Shown piece by piece: positions 34,732-44,921 of a DNA stretch of 64,000 nt (the stretch's first letter is position 1; each line of letters opens with the position of its first letter). The stretch comes from Hormoscilla sp. GM7CHS1pb (lineage in GTDB: Bacteria; Cyanobacteriota; Cyanobacteriia; Cyanobacteriales; Desertifilaceae). A model generated the notes under the pieces. It was not told the DNA's origin and made no database searches. It worked only from the letters and a program-made list of their open reading frames with translations. A program made the translations under genes and the position numbers. The stretch spans positions 992,001 through 1,056,000 of the forward strand of contig JACONN010000002.1 in NCBI GenBank assembly GCA_014323675.1, in the 5' to 3' direction.

Positions 34732-36304
34732 TTATTCTGTACATTCATCTTGCGCCTTTTTTCGCCATGCTGCCGCTTCGGCAGCATCAGCCTTGATTTG
34801 TAAAGCTTTCTCAAAGGCATCCGCCGCTTCTTGACATCGCTTCAAGTGATACAGCGAAATGCCCTTGTTAAACCAAGAATTATAGAAGAAAGGGTTGATT
34901 TCGATCGCGCAGCGTGGCGCAGCCATTGGCTTTCTCATAGGAGTATATCGCGTCTTCGTGCCGTTGCAACTCCCTGAGAGCCAAGCCTCTGTTATTCCAA
35001 GCCCAAAAAGATTGTGGAGCTATGTTAAATACTCTATCGTAGGAGGCAATTGCTTCTTCATATTGTCCCAATTTTCTCAGTGCGTTTCCTCTGTTATGCC
35101 ACGCATCGAATAGTTCTTCGTTAATTTCAATGGCTCGATCAAAAGCTGCAATTGCTTCTTCGTATTTAGACAATTTTAATAGCTTCTTGCCTTCCTCATA
35201 CAAATTATTTGCTTTTTTGATATCATCTGATGATATTGGTTGCGGTTCTGTTTGTGGCGGTTCTGTTTGTGGCAGTTCTGTTTGTGGTGGTTCTGGTAGA
35301 TTAAGTATAATAAAAATGCCAACTGCTGCTATTGACAATCCAATTCCCGATCCGATCAAAACCTTCCACGGTGGCGATTTGGGATTGTTTGGAGATTGAG
35401 GATTGTTTGGCGAGACTACTTGAGTGGATATGGCAGAAGGCGGTGAAGTTGGTAATGGAATAGTGGAGATAAGAGATTGCCACGCCTCTAACGCCTCTGC
35501 TGCATCCCGGTAACGCTGGCTAAAATGATAGCGCACCATTTTGTCTAAAATATCTGCTAGCTTGGGATTAACCTGTACCCGATCGCGCCAAATGACTTCC
35601 AACGTGTTAGGATCTTTTTGTAATTGGTTAGGCGTTACGCCTATAAGGGCTTGAATACCAATCATTCCCACAGCATAGACATCGCTGCTATATTTGGGCA
35701 TACCCGATGCTTGTTCACTCGGCATATAGCCAGGAGTGCCAACAGCAACCGATACTACCGTTTGCCCCTGATGATTAGGCATTAAAGTGCTGATTTCCTT
35801 AACAGCCCCAAAGTCAATCAGTAGAATCTTGCCATCTTTCTGGCGACGCATTATATTTTGGGGCTTGATATCTCGGTGGATGACATTGTTATCATGGACA
35901 ACCCTCAAAACTTCCAGGATGTCCTGCAACAGTTTAACCACTTCATTCTCACTCAACCGCTTGCCAGGGGTGAGTTCTTGGCTCAGATCCTGCCCATCAA
36001 CGAATTCCTGGACGAGATAAAATTCCCCATTTTCCTCAAGGTGAGCGAAAAGTCGGGGAATTTGGTCGCTGTCATTGCCTAATTTGTGCAGAACTTGTGC
36101 TTCTGAGTCGAAAAGGCGTCTAGCAACTGACAAAACTTCTGGGTCGGAGGATTTCGGCTTCAGGTGTTTGACCACACACTGAGCATTTCCAGGTAAATCT
36201 CGGTCTTCAGCCAGGTAGGTGTCCCCAAATCCCCCGCTTCCCAGCAGTCTGATGATGTAATAGCGATTCCGCAGCGTTGTTCCCGACACCAGCATGATAT
36301 TCAC
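34732..36304 (-). pseudogene. Ser/Thr protein kinase with TPR repeats, interrupted by the 20-bp element
   Basis: Hanks-type kinase: LGSGGFGDTYLAED (21-34), VVKHLK, HRDIKPQN (143-150), DFGAVKE (164-170) and GTPGYMPSEQ. A membrane segment lies at about 315-335, then TPR repeats (KYEEAIAAFDRAIEINEELF and similar). The frame breaks at [14 protein letters not shown]; a second frame continues IEINPFFYNSWFNKGISLYH to 34732. Taking out 22 nt around 34907 restores SYEKAIEINPFFYN and a 516-residue protein. As written the protein loses its last TPR repeat and a half, but keeps the kinase, so it may still be active. Confidence 0.88.
34907..34926 (+). repeat. 20-bp dispersed element, copy 4 (inside the kinase gene)
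   Basis: GCGCAGCGTGGCGCAGCCAT, on the plus strand although the host gene is on the minus strand. The target was GATCGC: the uninterrupted codons would be GAG AAA GCG ATC GAA. The net insertion is again exactly 22 nt. Confidence 0.92.
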
Positions 36305-36656
36305 CTTTAGTAGCAGCTTTATTTATTTTGCCATAAGCGATCGGGCGATCTTCTGTGACCAGTGACCAGTGACTGAGGCAAATTGACAGGTTGTCTACTA
36401 CCGGTAGCGTTCAGGTGGGCTGTCTCCCCTACACTGGACTCTTGTGAACCGGATATGAGCAGTGATTTCTCCAAATTTTGACAATGTTGGTCAATTCCTG
36501 TCAAGCTTAATCCTTTAGAGACGAAGCACTTGCGCCTTTCGGACCCGGCGATCGTATCCTACCGGTAGCACGATCGGCGACAAGAGGAAAATTTTTTCAC
36601 TCCCAACCTGGCAAAATGTGGTTATACTGTTTTAAGTAAGGTACAATAACTTTAGT

Positions 36657-36728
36657 GGGTGACTAGCTCAACGGTAGAGCACTGGACTCTTAATCCATTG
36701 GCTCAGGGTTCGAATCCCTGGTCACCCA
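36657..36728 (+). tRNA. tRNA-Lys (anticodon CUU)
   Basis: A 72-nt cloverleaf: acceptor GGGTGAC/GTCACCC, D arm GCTC/GAGC, anticodon loop CTCTTAA with anticodon CTT, T arm CAGGG TTCGAAT CCCTG, discriminator A. The CCA end is not encoded. The terminal pair of the anticodon stem is a C-U mismatch. CUU reads AAG codons. It may have its own promoter; neighbours are a kinase gene (divergent) and Uma2 (convergent). Confidence 0.93.
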
Positions 36729-36771
36729 TAACCCCAAACCCTTAATATCTAAAACATTGCCCGAAGTTGCC

Positions 36772-37341
36772 TCAGCGATTTCGGGCTACTTTCAGCCAAC
36801 TAAACATCTGGTCTACCGTCAACTCTAAGCTAACTTCCTCCAGACAAGGCAGTAGCATATCGCCGGTGAACTCGGAGGGCAGCCGATCGCCCCGATAGAC
36901 TAGGACTACCCGATCGATCGGGTCAATTAGCCAACCAATCTCGCATCCATGACGCAAGCAATGCAAAATATTGCGGGTGACTCCGGTATGACTCTGGTCT
37001 GGAGAAATAATTTCTATTACCCAACTTGGTGCAAAATCAATTCCGGCACTGATTATTTCTCCATTTTCGTCGATCGGGATGCGGATGCTAGCAAGCACTG
37101 CTAGATCTGGTACGATCGATCTGCCTCCAAAAGTACAGCGCAGTTCGGGAAATGCTTCATAGCTTTGGACAGCTATATTAATAGCACTTGCCAAGCGTAC
37201 TTGCAGGCGACTGTGTTTTCCACCAGACATAGGTTTTTGACAGATTTCTCCTTCTATAAATTCCCAGGCAGGCGATGATTCAATATCCGGTAGTTGTAAG
37301 AAATCTGCCAAGCTTTGAGACTTAGAGAGTGCGATCGTCAT
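36772..37341 (-). CDS. Uma2 family (DUF820) endonuclease-like protein
   Basis: 189 residues: WEFIEGEICQKPMSGGKHSR, then GRSIVPDLAVLA, then APSWVIEIISPDQSHTGVTR. The P-D...E-I pattern is the PD-(D/E)XK-like core of the Uma2 family, which is hugely expanded in cyanobacteria; the cellular function is unknown. It begins clean at an ATG at 37341. Confidence 0.88.
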   Translation of the reverse strand: MTIALSKSQSLADFLQLPDIESSPAWEFIEGEICQKPMSGGKHSRLQVRLASAINIAVQSYEAFPELRCTFGGRSIVPDLAVLASIRIPIDENGEIISAGIDFAPSWVIEIISPDQSHTGVTRNILHCLRHGCEIGWLIDPIDRVVLVYRGDRLPSEFTGDMLLPCLEEVSLELTVDQMFSWLKVARNR

Positions 37342-37402
37342 AACAAGATCCCATATGTTGTATTAGATTTTCGCACCAAATTTATTTCGTACCAAATCCC
37401 TT

Positions 37403-37592
37403 TCGTAGGTTGGGTTGACCTTAGGAAACCCAATCCGCTCAACTATTTTTGCCAATCTTTTTCGTAGGTTGGGTTGACGTTAGGACACCCAACGATCAAC
37501 ATGAGGTTGGGTGGTTGGGTTGAGGCACGAAACCCAACCTACAGCTCTTTTTCGTAGGTTGGGTTGACGTTAGGAAACCCAACCCGCTGTGG
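37403..37592. repeat. Four copies of the GGTTGGGTTGACGTTAGG repeat
   Basis: TAGGTTGGGTTGAC...CCCAA(C) occurs at about 37406-37432, 37465-37493, 37502-37542 (reversed tail GAGGCACGAAACCCAACCTA) and 37553-37582. Each forms an imperfect hairpin. They fill the gap between the Uma2 gene start and the pentapeptide gene end. Confidence 0.82.
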
Positions 37593-37594
37593 TA

Positions 37595-38236
37595 TTAGGA
37601 AGCTAGCTGGGCGACACTTGTGCCAATTACGCAAGCCCGATCGAGATTAACACCAGTCAAATCAGCACCTTCTAACTCCGCACACAGAAGATTTGCCCCC
37701 ATCAAAGCAGCACCTGCGAGATTAGCACCCCGCAAATCAGCTTCCTCTAGATTTGCTTCACTCAAAGAAGCCCCCTGCAAATCAGCGTAACTCAAATCCG
37801 CACCTTTGAGGTTAGCATTATTGAGATTTGCCCCCCGCAACTCCGCACCTCGCAAGTCAACTCCCTGCAAGTTCACGCCCATTAAATTCGCACCACTCAA
37901 AAAGGCACCTGCTAAAGATGCCTGAGTCAGTTTTGCCCCCATGAAATTAGCGCCGCGCAGGTTACTACCCCGCAAGTCCGCAGTTGTTAAATCCGCTTGC
38001 ATCAAATTAGCACCCAGCAGATTTGCTCGTAAATCTGCCGATTCCAACTGGGCCCCAATCATGTTGGCACCATCTAGACGCCCCCCTTTCAGGTTACAAC
38101 CAGAAAGATCCGTCCCCACTAGGGTTGCACCTGCCAGATTAACTCGTTCTAGCTGACTTCCAGAAATATCTTCGTCTTCTAAATCTGTACCTGCTAGCTG
38201 CTTGATTTTACCTGCTCGTATTGCTTCAATGTCCAT
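37595..38236 (-). CDS. Pentapeptide-repeat protein
   Basis: 213 residues, almost wholly made of about 35 A(D/N)LXX pentapeptides (LAGATLVGTDLSGCNLKGGR and so on), forming a right-handed quadrilateral beta-helix. The N-terminus starts MDIEAIRAGKIKQLAGTDLE. Such proteins are numerous in cyanobacteria; some mimic DNA, most have no known role. No signal peptide, so cytoplasmic. Confidence 0.92.
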   Translation of the reverse strand: MDIEAIRAGKIKQLAGTDLEDEDISGSQLERVNLAGATLVGTDLSGCNLKGGRLDGANMIGAQLESADLRANLLGANLMQADLTTADLRGSNLRGANFMGAKLTQASLAGAFLSGANLMGVNLQGVDLRGAELRGANLNNANLKGADLSYADLQGASLSEANLEEADLRGANLAGAALMGANLLCAELEGADLTGVNLDRACVIGTSVAQLAS

Positions 38237-38278
38237 TAGACCTGTTAAAAGAGAATCTCAATCACAACTTTTTATCCT

Positions 38279-39316
38279 TTAGCCTGATGCTGAGGGGATG
38301 CCAATTAGGCTACCCGTGCCCGCAACTACTTCCCCGATCGCCCAAGCATTAATATTATAGCCAGCAAACCAGGAAATTGCCTCGTTTACTTGGTCAGGTG
38401 GTACCAGCAGCACGAACCCGATGCCCATATTAAAGGTATTAAACATGGCATCGGGACTAACCCGACCCGCCTGGGCGAGCCAATCAAAAATTGCCGGGAC
38501 GGTCCAACTGCTGGCGTCAATGCGGACGGACTGGTCTTTACCCAGACAGCGGGGCAAGTTTTCTGGTAAACCGCCCCCAGTGATGTGGGCCATGCCGTGA
38601 ATGTCCAGTCCTACACGACGGGCCTCTAACACTGGTTTAACATAAATCTGAGTCGGTGTTAATAAAACTTCCCCTAAGCTGGGACCAGATAGCATTTCTG
38701 GGCAATAGTCCCAGCCCAGGCCAGACTCTGCTACTATTTTTCTCACGAGACTAAAGCCATTACTGTGGACGCCACTACTAGATAGGGCGATCGCCCTATC
38801 GCCCAGCAGAACCTGAGAGGGATCGACAATCATACTTTTTTCCACAATGCCCACCACAAAACCCGCCATATCGTACTCACCTGGGGGGTAAAAACCGGGC
38901 ATTTCTGCCGTTTCGCCCCCCAGTAAAGCACACCCGGCCTGCTGGCATCCTGCGGCGATCCCTGCTACTAACTGAGTTAACTGGGCTTGATTTAATTTCC
39001 CGGTTGCTAAATAATCCAAAAAAAACAGCGGTTCCGCCCCTGAAGTCAGCACGTCATTCACACACATAGCGACTAGATCGATGCCCACAGTTTCGTGGAG
39101 ATCGAGTGCCGTTGCCAGTTTCAACTTGGTGCCGACTCCATCCGTTCCCGAGACTAAAACCGGTTCTTTGTAGCCGCTGGGTAGGGCGAATAACCCGCTA
39201 AAACCTCCCAGTCCACCTAACACTTCCGATCGCTGGGTGCTAGACACCATCGATCTGATGCGATCGACAAACTCGCGACCAGCTTCTACATCTACACCAG
39301 CTTGTTTGTAGTCCAT
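38279..39316 (-). CDS. purM: Phosphoribosylformylglycinamidine cyclo-ligase (AIR synthetase)
   Basis: 345 residues. Fifth step of purine synthesis: ATP-dependent ring closure of FGAM to AIR. Starts [34 protein letters not shown] and the [20 protein letters not shown] motif bind ATP and phosphate; [13 protein letters not shown] lies in the C-terminal part. Complete and normal length. Confidence 0.97.
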   Translation of the reverse strand: MDYKQAGVDVEAGREFVDRIRSMVSSTQRSEVLGGLGGFSGLFALPSGYKEPVLVSGTDGVGTKLKLATALDLHETVGIDLVAMCVNDVLTSGAEPLFFLDYLATGKLNQAQLTQLVAGIAAGCQQAGCALLGGETAEMPGFYPPGEYDMAGFVVGIVEKSMIVDPSQVLLGDRAIALSSSGVHSNGFSLVRKIVAESGLGWDYCPEMLSGPSLGEVLLTPTQIYVKPVLEARRVGLDIHGMAHITGGGLPENLPRCLGKDQSVRIDASSWTVPAIFDWLAQAGRVSPDAMFNTFNMGIGFVLLVPPDQVNEAISWFAGYNINAWAIGEVVAGTGSLIGIPSASG

Positions 39317-39788
39317 ATTTTTTTCTATCTATGTTTATTATTCTGGGTGCATCTCATATTTGCAAAAATATTAATGTCGTAGGTTTTGTTGCCCTTGTTG
39401 GGTTTCAGTCAACCCAACCTACGAATGTCATGCATCTCAATGCACCCATTATTCTTTTCTTTCCCTCTGTCTCCCTGGGAACGCTTATTAGAGAATCTGC
39501 CTCCCGATCCTGTAATAGTAAATACAACTATCTTTTTCACTCTCTTCCCCGTGTCATAATTGACTCGTAAACCATCTTTTATTACTTAATACCTCGCCAA
39601 CACATAATAACACATTTACTGCCTCTACATGATAACTATAACTAATTATCATGATAATCGAGGTTTATCATTTTTGCATAACTGCTCTGGCAAGAGCGCA
39701 GTATTTTGTATTGGTTTTAGCAAAAATATTAATGAATGCTAAATATCTATCTAAAGATAGAACACCCAAAAGATTTAACGGTCAATAA
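39317..39788. other. Gene-free stretch with an inverted GGTTGGGTTGA repeat
   Basis: The segment 39376-39425 is a hairpin of the TAGGTTGGGTTGA family (CGTAGGTTTTGTTGCC ... CAACCCAACCTACG). The rest (39430-39788) is AT-rich with no gene I can support; it should hold the rlpA promoter. Confidence 0.5.
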
Positions 39789-40320
39789 TGACAGGTGTTT
39801 TCCGCAAGGTGGAAACAGAAAGAGAACGAAATAGCGGTTGCATCTACAGGAATTCTCAGATTTGCCGTGCTCGTAATCTGGAATCACGCACCCCATCCCG
39901 CAGCCCGCCCGGAAAAACACCCGAGACTAGATAGACTTCCGGAATTGTCGGCAAAAGCCTCAGAGGCGATCGCTCACCCGATCGCCCGATCGGGGGAAAA
40001 GGGTTATAGCCAGAAAGGTTGGGCTTCCTGGTATGGTCCAGGGTTACATGGCAATCTTACCGCTAGTGGTGAAAGATTCAACCAGTACGATCTGACAGCT
40101 GCTCATCCTAACTTACCCTTTGGCACCTGGGTGCGGGTGACAAATCTGAATAATAACCGATCGCGCAGCGTGGCGCAGCCATAGCGTCGTGGTTCGCATT
40201 AACGATCGGGGTCCATATATACGAGGTCGGATCATTGATGTTTCCGCTGCAGCAGCGCAGGAGGTAAGGATGCGACAGTCTGGGGTGGTTCCAGTGCGTG
40301 TAGATGTTCTGGGTAGGTAG
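39789..40320 (+). pseudogene. rlpA: RlpA-like septal-ring lytic transglycosylase, interrupted by the 20-bp element
   Basis: The double-psi beta-barrel core is clear: [49 protein letters not shown], then after the element [20 protein letters not shown]. Cutting out 22 nt at 40160-40183 restores [14 protein letters not shown]. RlpA enzymes cut naked peptidoglycan glycan strands; the catalytic D and H residues of the barrel are on both sides of the break. A secretion signal is not clear, because the N-terminal part (39789-39960) is also in doubt between two frames. Confidence 0.78.
40163..40182 (+). repeat. 20-bp dispersed element, copy 5 (inside rlpA)
   Basis: GCGCAGCGTGGCGCAGCCAT after GATC, in a well-conserved part of the protein fold, so that loss of the last 42 residues is expected. 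Net insertion 22 nt. Confidence 0.92.
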
Positions 40321-40412
40321 CCTCTTTCAACTATCATCTATCATGAAAGCAGGTACCCACTTCTGTATACCTAGGAAAGTCGATCGGTCATTAGTTGACA
40401 GGGAGAAAAAAA

Positions 40413-41975
40413 GTGCGCCTGTATAGGACGGTTGCGGCACTGCGCTGTTACTTAGAACAGCAGCGATGCGGAGGCGAAAGCAAAGATAATGAGCTCCGAT
40501 GGCATAACTCGATCGGCCTAGTACCGACGATGGGAGGATTACATGCTGGTCATCTGAGCTTGATCGCACGGGCGAGGCGAGAAAATGATATCTGTGTAGT
40601 CAGCATCTTTGTCAACCCTCTGCAATTTGCCCCGACGGAGGATTTGCAACAGTATCCCCGCAATTTGGAAGGGGACCAGCAACTATGCGCCCAAGCAGGG
40701 GTGGATGTAATTTTCGCCCCGACTGCTGTGGAAATGGGAGTCGAAAATGGCATCACGATCGCGGTGGTTCCCCCTGACTCTATGATTAAGCGGTTGTGCG
40801 GTCTCTCTCGATCGAGTCATTTCCAGGGCGTAGCGACGATCGTGACTAAACTATTTAACATCGTCAAGCCTCAGCGGGCCTATTTTGGTCAGAAAGATGC
40901 CCAGCAACTGGCAATTATCCGCCGTCTGGTAGCCGACCTTAACTTAGAACTGTCCGTTGTTGCTTGTCCGATCGTCCGAGAAGAGTCGGGACTGGCATAT
41001 AGTTCCCGCAATCAATATCTGACAGCGTCGGAAAAAGAAGTTGCCTCAGTATTATATCGCGGCTTGCAGCAAGCCGAACGGGTATTTAAGGGAAAAGAGC
41101 GATCGCGCCAAGCTTTACTCTCAGCATTCGAGTCCCAAGTAGCAGAGGAAAAACAGGTACGGTTGGAGTACATTGATTTAGTTGACCCAGATACCCTGAT
41201 CCCTTTGGACAAAATAGAAGATAAAGGACTGTTAGCCTGCGCCGCCCTGGTCGGTTCCACCCGCTTGATCGATAATATTGTCTTGCGGGTACGCCAGCCA
41301 ATAGTGGCGATCGATGGTCCAGCGGGGGCCGGAAAATCCACTGTCGCCCGTCTGGTGGCTGAGGGTTTAGGATTACTTTATCTTGATACTGGGGCCATGT
41401 ACCGGGCTGTAACCTGGTTGGTGCTGCGATCGGGTATCGATGTGACAGATGAACCAGGGGTAGCAGAATTGGTCGGCAACTGTCAGATCTCACTAACTCC
41501 TACAGAAGTATGGATCGATAGTCATAACGTCACCCAAGAAATTCGTAGCAGAGAAGTGACATCCCATGTATCCGCGATCGCAGCTCAAAAAGCCGTGCGT
41601 CGAGTCATGGTTAAAGAACAGCAGCGCTGGGGCGAAAAAGGAGGCATAGTTGCCGAAGGGCGGGACATTGGTACTAATGTATTCCCCGATGCGGCACTGA
41701 AAATATTTTTAACAGCTTCTGTCGGAGAACGGGCACGCAGGCGTCAGCAAGATTTGGCCAAACAAGCAGCCGATAATATTAGTCTAGAACAGTTGGAGAA
41801 AGAAATAGGCGATCGGGACTTATTCGACAGCAGTCGCAGCATAGCGCCGTTAAGAAAAGCAGTTGACGCCATTGAAATCCAAACAGATAATCTCAGCATT
41901 AATGAAGTAACGGAGCGAATTATCAGCCTCTACCGCCAGAAAGTAACTCCCCAACGTGAGGGAAGTAGTTCGTAG
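40413..41975 (+). CDS. panC/cmk: Bifunctional pantoate-beta-alanine ligase / cytidylate kinase
   Basis: 520 residues. N-terminal PanC (IGLVPTMGGLHAGHLSLIAR with the HIGH-like motif, FVNPLQFAPTEDLQQYPR, FGQKDAQQLAIIRR) makes pantothenate; the C-terminal part from about 296 is a CMP kinase (VAIDGPAGAGKSTVARLVAE, YLDTGAMYRAVTW, GRDIGTNVFPDA). This fusion is a cyanobacterial speciality. The GTG at 40413, with GGGAG nine bases upstream, is chosen as start. Confidence 0.95.
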   Translation: MRLYRTVAALRCYLEQQRCGGESKDNELRWHNSIGLVPTMGGLHAGHLSLIARARRENDICVVSIFVNPLQFAPTEDLQQYPRNLEGDQQLCAQAGVDVIFAPTAVEMGVENGITIAVVPPDSMIKRLCGLSRSSHFQGVATIVTKLFNIVKPQRAYFGQKDAQQLAIIRRLVADLNLELSVVACPIVREESGLAYSSRNQYLTASEKEVASVLYRGLQQAERVFKGKERSRQALLSAFESQVAEEKQVRLEYIDLVDPDTLIPLDKIEDKGLLACAALVGSTRLIDNIVLRVRQPIVAIDGPAGAGKSTVARLVAEGLGLLYLDTGAMYRAVTWLVLRSGIDVTDEPGVAELVGNCQISLTPTEVWIDSHNVTQEIRSREVTSHVSAIAAQKAVRRVMVKEQQRWGEKGGIVAEGRDIGTNVFPDAALKIFLTASVGERARRRQQDLAKQAADNISLEQLEKEIGDRDLFDSSRSIAPLRKAVDAIEIQTDNLSINEVTERIISLYRQKVTPQREGSSS

Positions 41976-42034
41976 TTCGTAGTTAGGGTACAATCTAGGC
42001 GATCGTGAGGGTTGCGTAGAACAGATTGAGAAGT

Positions 42035-42170
42035 TTAGAAACCCGGTTTCGCAGAAGTTACCGGGTTTCTGGGCATCTTTTAGTTCGCAAAAAAAATCGG
42101 GAGCAATCTAGCCCCTGCACGCTCCAGGCCTCTTCCGCTGCGAGGAGGGGGCCCGGAGCGTGGGCTGAGT
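42035..42170. repeat. AGAAACCCGG hairpin and a CACGCTCC/GGAGCGTG hairpin
   Basis: TTAGAAACCCGGTTTCGCAG ... TTACCGGGTTTCT at about 42036-42072, then CACGCTCCAGGCCTC ... GGGCCCGGAGCGTG at 42118-42161. The second shares its stem core with the palindrome inside pmbA. A CGTTCCC copy follows at about 42189-42214. Confidence 0.72.
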
Positions 42171-42265
42171 TCTAGTAGCCGGACCCCTCGTTCCCACGGC
42201 TCCGCCTGGGAACGGGTTCGGGCGGCGACGCAAAGGCTCCAGATGCACCCAATCAAATCGGATCG

Positions 42266-42847
42266 CTAATAGCTAATTGCTGATAGCTTCTCTTGAGGAG
42301 AATAGACAGATCCCGTCCCCTGAGAGCGTGCCCACTGGCGATAATGCAATAGCAGCTGGTTCATCAATCGTTGTTTAATCGTCAATAGAACACCTGCCAG
42401 CAAAGTATTTCCCGATGCCTCCATAATTGGCGCAGGCGTGAGATTCAAGGGAGGAGGCACTTCTACCTTCACCTCTAAATCCGCCTTTCCACTCAAGTAA
42501 GTGAGGCCATGTCGCTCTTCAGGATAAAGTTTCCCTACCAGGTTAAAAGCAAATCGTTGATTGATATACTCGATCCCACGAATTTCACAGGCTACTGACT
42601 GCAAGTGAATCGTGCCATTGTCCCCCGCCCACACTCTCATATCGACCGTTGGTTGAAACGAGAAAATCATGAAGGTCAGCGGGCGCATTTTCAGGCGAAA
42701 ATATTCCTCGCTCATCTGCAATATCTGACTAGAACAGGTCAAGGCATCCACCAAGCGCTTGGGCTTGCGCAGATAATGCCGAATCGAAACCGATTCATCC
42801 GGTACCGCCAGTTCAACCGATTGGGAAGCAAAAAACCTGGTATACAT
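42266..42847 (-). CDS. DUF1997 family protein
   Basis: About 193 residues from the ATG at 42847 (MYTRFFASQSVELAVPDESV). Body YLRKPKRLVDALTCSSQILQ, RMRPLTFM-like segment, PPPLNLTPAPIMEASGNTLL and a C-terminal basic end; this is the DUF1997 family of cyanobacteria and plants, with no known function. The frame is open far upstream to 43051, where the 20-bp element would supply an ATG (MAAPRCAIG), but this leader is repeat and not part of the family. In many cyanobacteria this gene lies near rne and pheA. Confidence 0.82.
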   Translation of the reverse strand: MYTRFFASQSVELAVPDESVSIRHYLRKPKRLVDALTCSSQILQMSEEYFRLKMRPLTFMIFSFQPTVDMRVWAGDNGTIHLQSVACEIRGIEYINQRFAFNLVGKLYPEERHGLTYLSGKADLEVKVEVPPPLNLTPAPIMEASGNTLLAGVLLTIKQRLMNQLLLHYRQWARSQGTGSVYSPQEKLSAISY

Positions 42848-42927
42848 GAGAGATCTGTTAAAGTAAGTTACCTTGTGTAAATATTTTACAATTTTTAAGC
42901 TTATCTCACTCAGTGTCAGTTGTGGGT

Positions 42928-42960
42928 GCGTAGGGCGGGCGTCTCGCCTGCCCGGGTGCG
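42928..42960. repeat. GGGCGGGCGTCTCGCCTGCC repeat
   Basis: Related to the repeat at the end of phoH (19265-19292); followed by a partial second copy (GCGTAAGGCGGGCG, about 42958). Intergenic, upstream of the DUF1997 gene. Confidence 0.65.
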
Positions 42961-43031
42961 TAAGGCGGGCGTAGGGCGAAGTAATAATTAATGCATAGGG
43001 CGGATATTTCTTTGCTGTCCTTCTGCCGATC

Positions 43032-43051
43032 GCGCAGCGTGGCGCAGCCAT
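43032..43051 (+). repeat. 20-bp dispersed element, copy 6
   Basis: GCGCAGCGTGGCGCAGCCAT after GATC, between the divergent DUF1997 and pheA genes, about 120 bp before pheA. Intergenic. Confidence 0.9.
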
Positions 43052-43174
43052 GCCTTTGTTTTATTCTGGTTCCTATACGAACTTCCGGTCTTGGGCCAAC
43101 TCGCCCACGAACAGAAATAATCAGCCAATTTGCAATAAGCAATAAGTAATATAAAATTTTCCGCAATTTCTTCT

Positions 43175-44044
43175 ATGGCAGTATCGATCGCCCATCTAGG
43201 GCCTACAGGAACTTATTCAGAAGCTGCTGCTCTAGCTTGTGCCCGATCGCTGCACGATCTCGGAGAGGAAACGCTTTTATGTGCTTGTCCCAGTATTGCC
43301 CGGGCGATCGAGACAGCAGCAGCAGATGGGGCCCAGCTTGCAGTTGTGCCAGTAGAAAATTCTCTAGAAGGTACTGTCACTATTACCCTAGATACCCTAT
43401 GGCAACTGGACCAGATGCAAATCCAGCAGGCTTATGTCTTGCCAATTTCTCATGCACTGCTATCACTTGCCAGCAACCAGTCGGGAATCAAAACAGTTTA
43501 TTCTCATCCCCAGGCCCTAGCTCAGTGCCACGGGTGGTTGAAAAATTTCCTCCCAGAAGTGCAGTTAATTCCCACTAACTCGACCACCGAAGCATTAAAG
43601 TATCTAGACTCAGATCGTCAAGCAGGCGCGATCGCCTCTCGAAGGGCAGCGGAACTCTACCAGATACCCATATTAGCCTACCCTATCAACGACCATCCCG
43701 ACAACTGTACCCGCTTCTGGGTGCTCAGCCTACAACCATCTCCCTTCTTCGGCCCCACCGAAGAGGATAAAAGTCATACCTCGATCGCCTTCAGCGTTCC
43801 GGCCAATGTTCCGGGAGCCTTAGTCAAACCCCTACAGGCTTTTGCCAGTCGGAGTATCAACCTCAGCCGCATAGAATCCCGTCCCAGCAAGCGATCGCTC
43901 GGAGACTATGTTTTCTTTCTGGACCTGGAAGCCGACGCCAAAGCCCCATCAACCCAAGCCGCACTTGCCGAACTAACAGCTTACACTGAAATCCTGAAAA
44001 TCTTTGGCAGCTACAACATTCAAATTTTTACCAACGATCGATGA
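43175..44044 (+). CDS. pheA: Prephenate dehydratase
   Basis: 289 residues, converting prephenate to phenylpyruvate for phenylalanine. The catalytic domain (1-185) starts AVSIAHLGPTGTYSEAAALA and has VPVENSLEGTVTITLDTLWQ and DHPDNCTRFWVLSL with the essential T-R-F; the ACT domain (about 203-285, with the ESRPSKRSLGDYVFFLDLEA allosteric motif) binds Phe. Complete. Confidence 0.95.
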   Translation: MAVSIAHLGPTGTYSEAAALACARSLHDLGEETLLCACPSIARAIETAAADGAQLAVVPVENSLEGTVTITLDTLWQLDQMQIQQAYVLPISHALLSLASNQSGIKTVYSHPQALAQCHGWLKNFLPEVQLIPTNSTTEALKYLDSDRQAGAIASRRAAELYQIPILAYPINDHPDNCTRFWVLSLQPSPFFGPTEEDKSHTSIAFSVPANVPGALVKPLQAFASRSINLSRIESRPSKRSLGDYVFFLDLEADAKAPSTQAALAELTAYTEILKIFGSYNIQIFTNDR

Positions 44045-44115
44045 TGAATTATGAATTGCTAATTGCTAATCGAGAATTGTTAATTGACTATGCAACCATT
44101 CTCCATTTTCAATTC

Positions 44116-44794
44116 TCAATTTTCTTCGTTATTATTAAACTCATTGAATGTGTCCTTGAGCGCCGTGCGGGCCGCTAACTGATTGCGAGTGTTGTTCAGA
44201 ATTTCCGCTTCCCGTTCCAGTCTATCCGACGTGGATTGCATTTCTAGTAGGGCTTGTTGTTCCCCCGCCGCACCATATAGATTGCTAGCCACCCAATAAG
44301 ACAATTCTCTCGGTAAGTCAGGAATCTTATCGGGCAATTCTATTTCTTTATCAGTCAGCTTTGCCGATAGATGAACCACATCCTTTAGCAGCTGATTTAC
44401 CGAAGCCGCCAGCGGTCTCAAATCCTTTACTGGCGGCCTCATCCGAAATCCACTCTACCAACCCTACCCGATAGGGCTTTTCCCTCACATACTCCAACAC
44501 CCGGAATCGCTGCTGTCCGAGGGTCAACATTTTCATCCGATCGTCTGGCAACCGTTGATATTGTAAAATTTCTGCACAGCACCCCACCGCTGCGGCTTTC
44601 TCTTCCACTGGATCCCACATCAACACTCCAAAGCGGCGATCCTCCTCTAGGATCGTGTTCATCATCATCCGGTAGCGAAACTCGAAGATCTGCAGTGGCA
44701 GGGGTCTGCCGGGAAACAGCACAACTTCCGGTAGGGGAAACAGCGGCAGTTCTCGGACACCTATAGATGAAGAGGATGTCATTTTTCTTTCCAT
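44116..44794 (-). CDS. LON substrate-binding-domain protein, one frameshift
   Basis: Stand-alone LON N-terminal (PUA-like) domain: RELPLFPLPEVVLFPGRPLP, LQIFEFRYRMMMNTILEEDR, RFGVLMWDPVEEKAAAVGCC. The frame breaks at about 44428 (ISDEAASKG); removing one G continues KDLRPLAASVNQLLKDVVHL to 44116, 225 residues in all, the normal length. The usual cyanobacterial position after rpsJ of the str operon is kept. Likely a sequencing error. Confidence 0.85.
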
Positions 44795-44921
44795 CCCGGG
44801 TAATGGTTTATCATGAATTGTAATTTTAACAAAACTAAACGGGACCGTACATTTGGGAACATTTCACTTTGGTATTTGCCAATGGCAAATGGCTAATTGC
44901 GAATTCATAATTTTCAATTTT

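Noticed and set aside
42848..43051. N-terminal extension of the DUF1997 protein starting MAAPRCAIG
   Set aside because: The start lies in the 20-bp dispersed element and the rest in other repeats; the family begins at the later Met.
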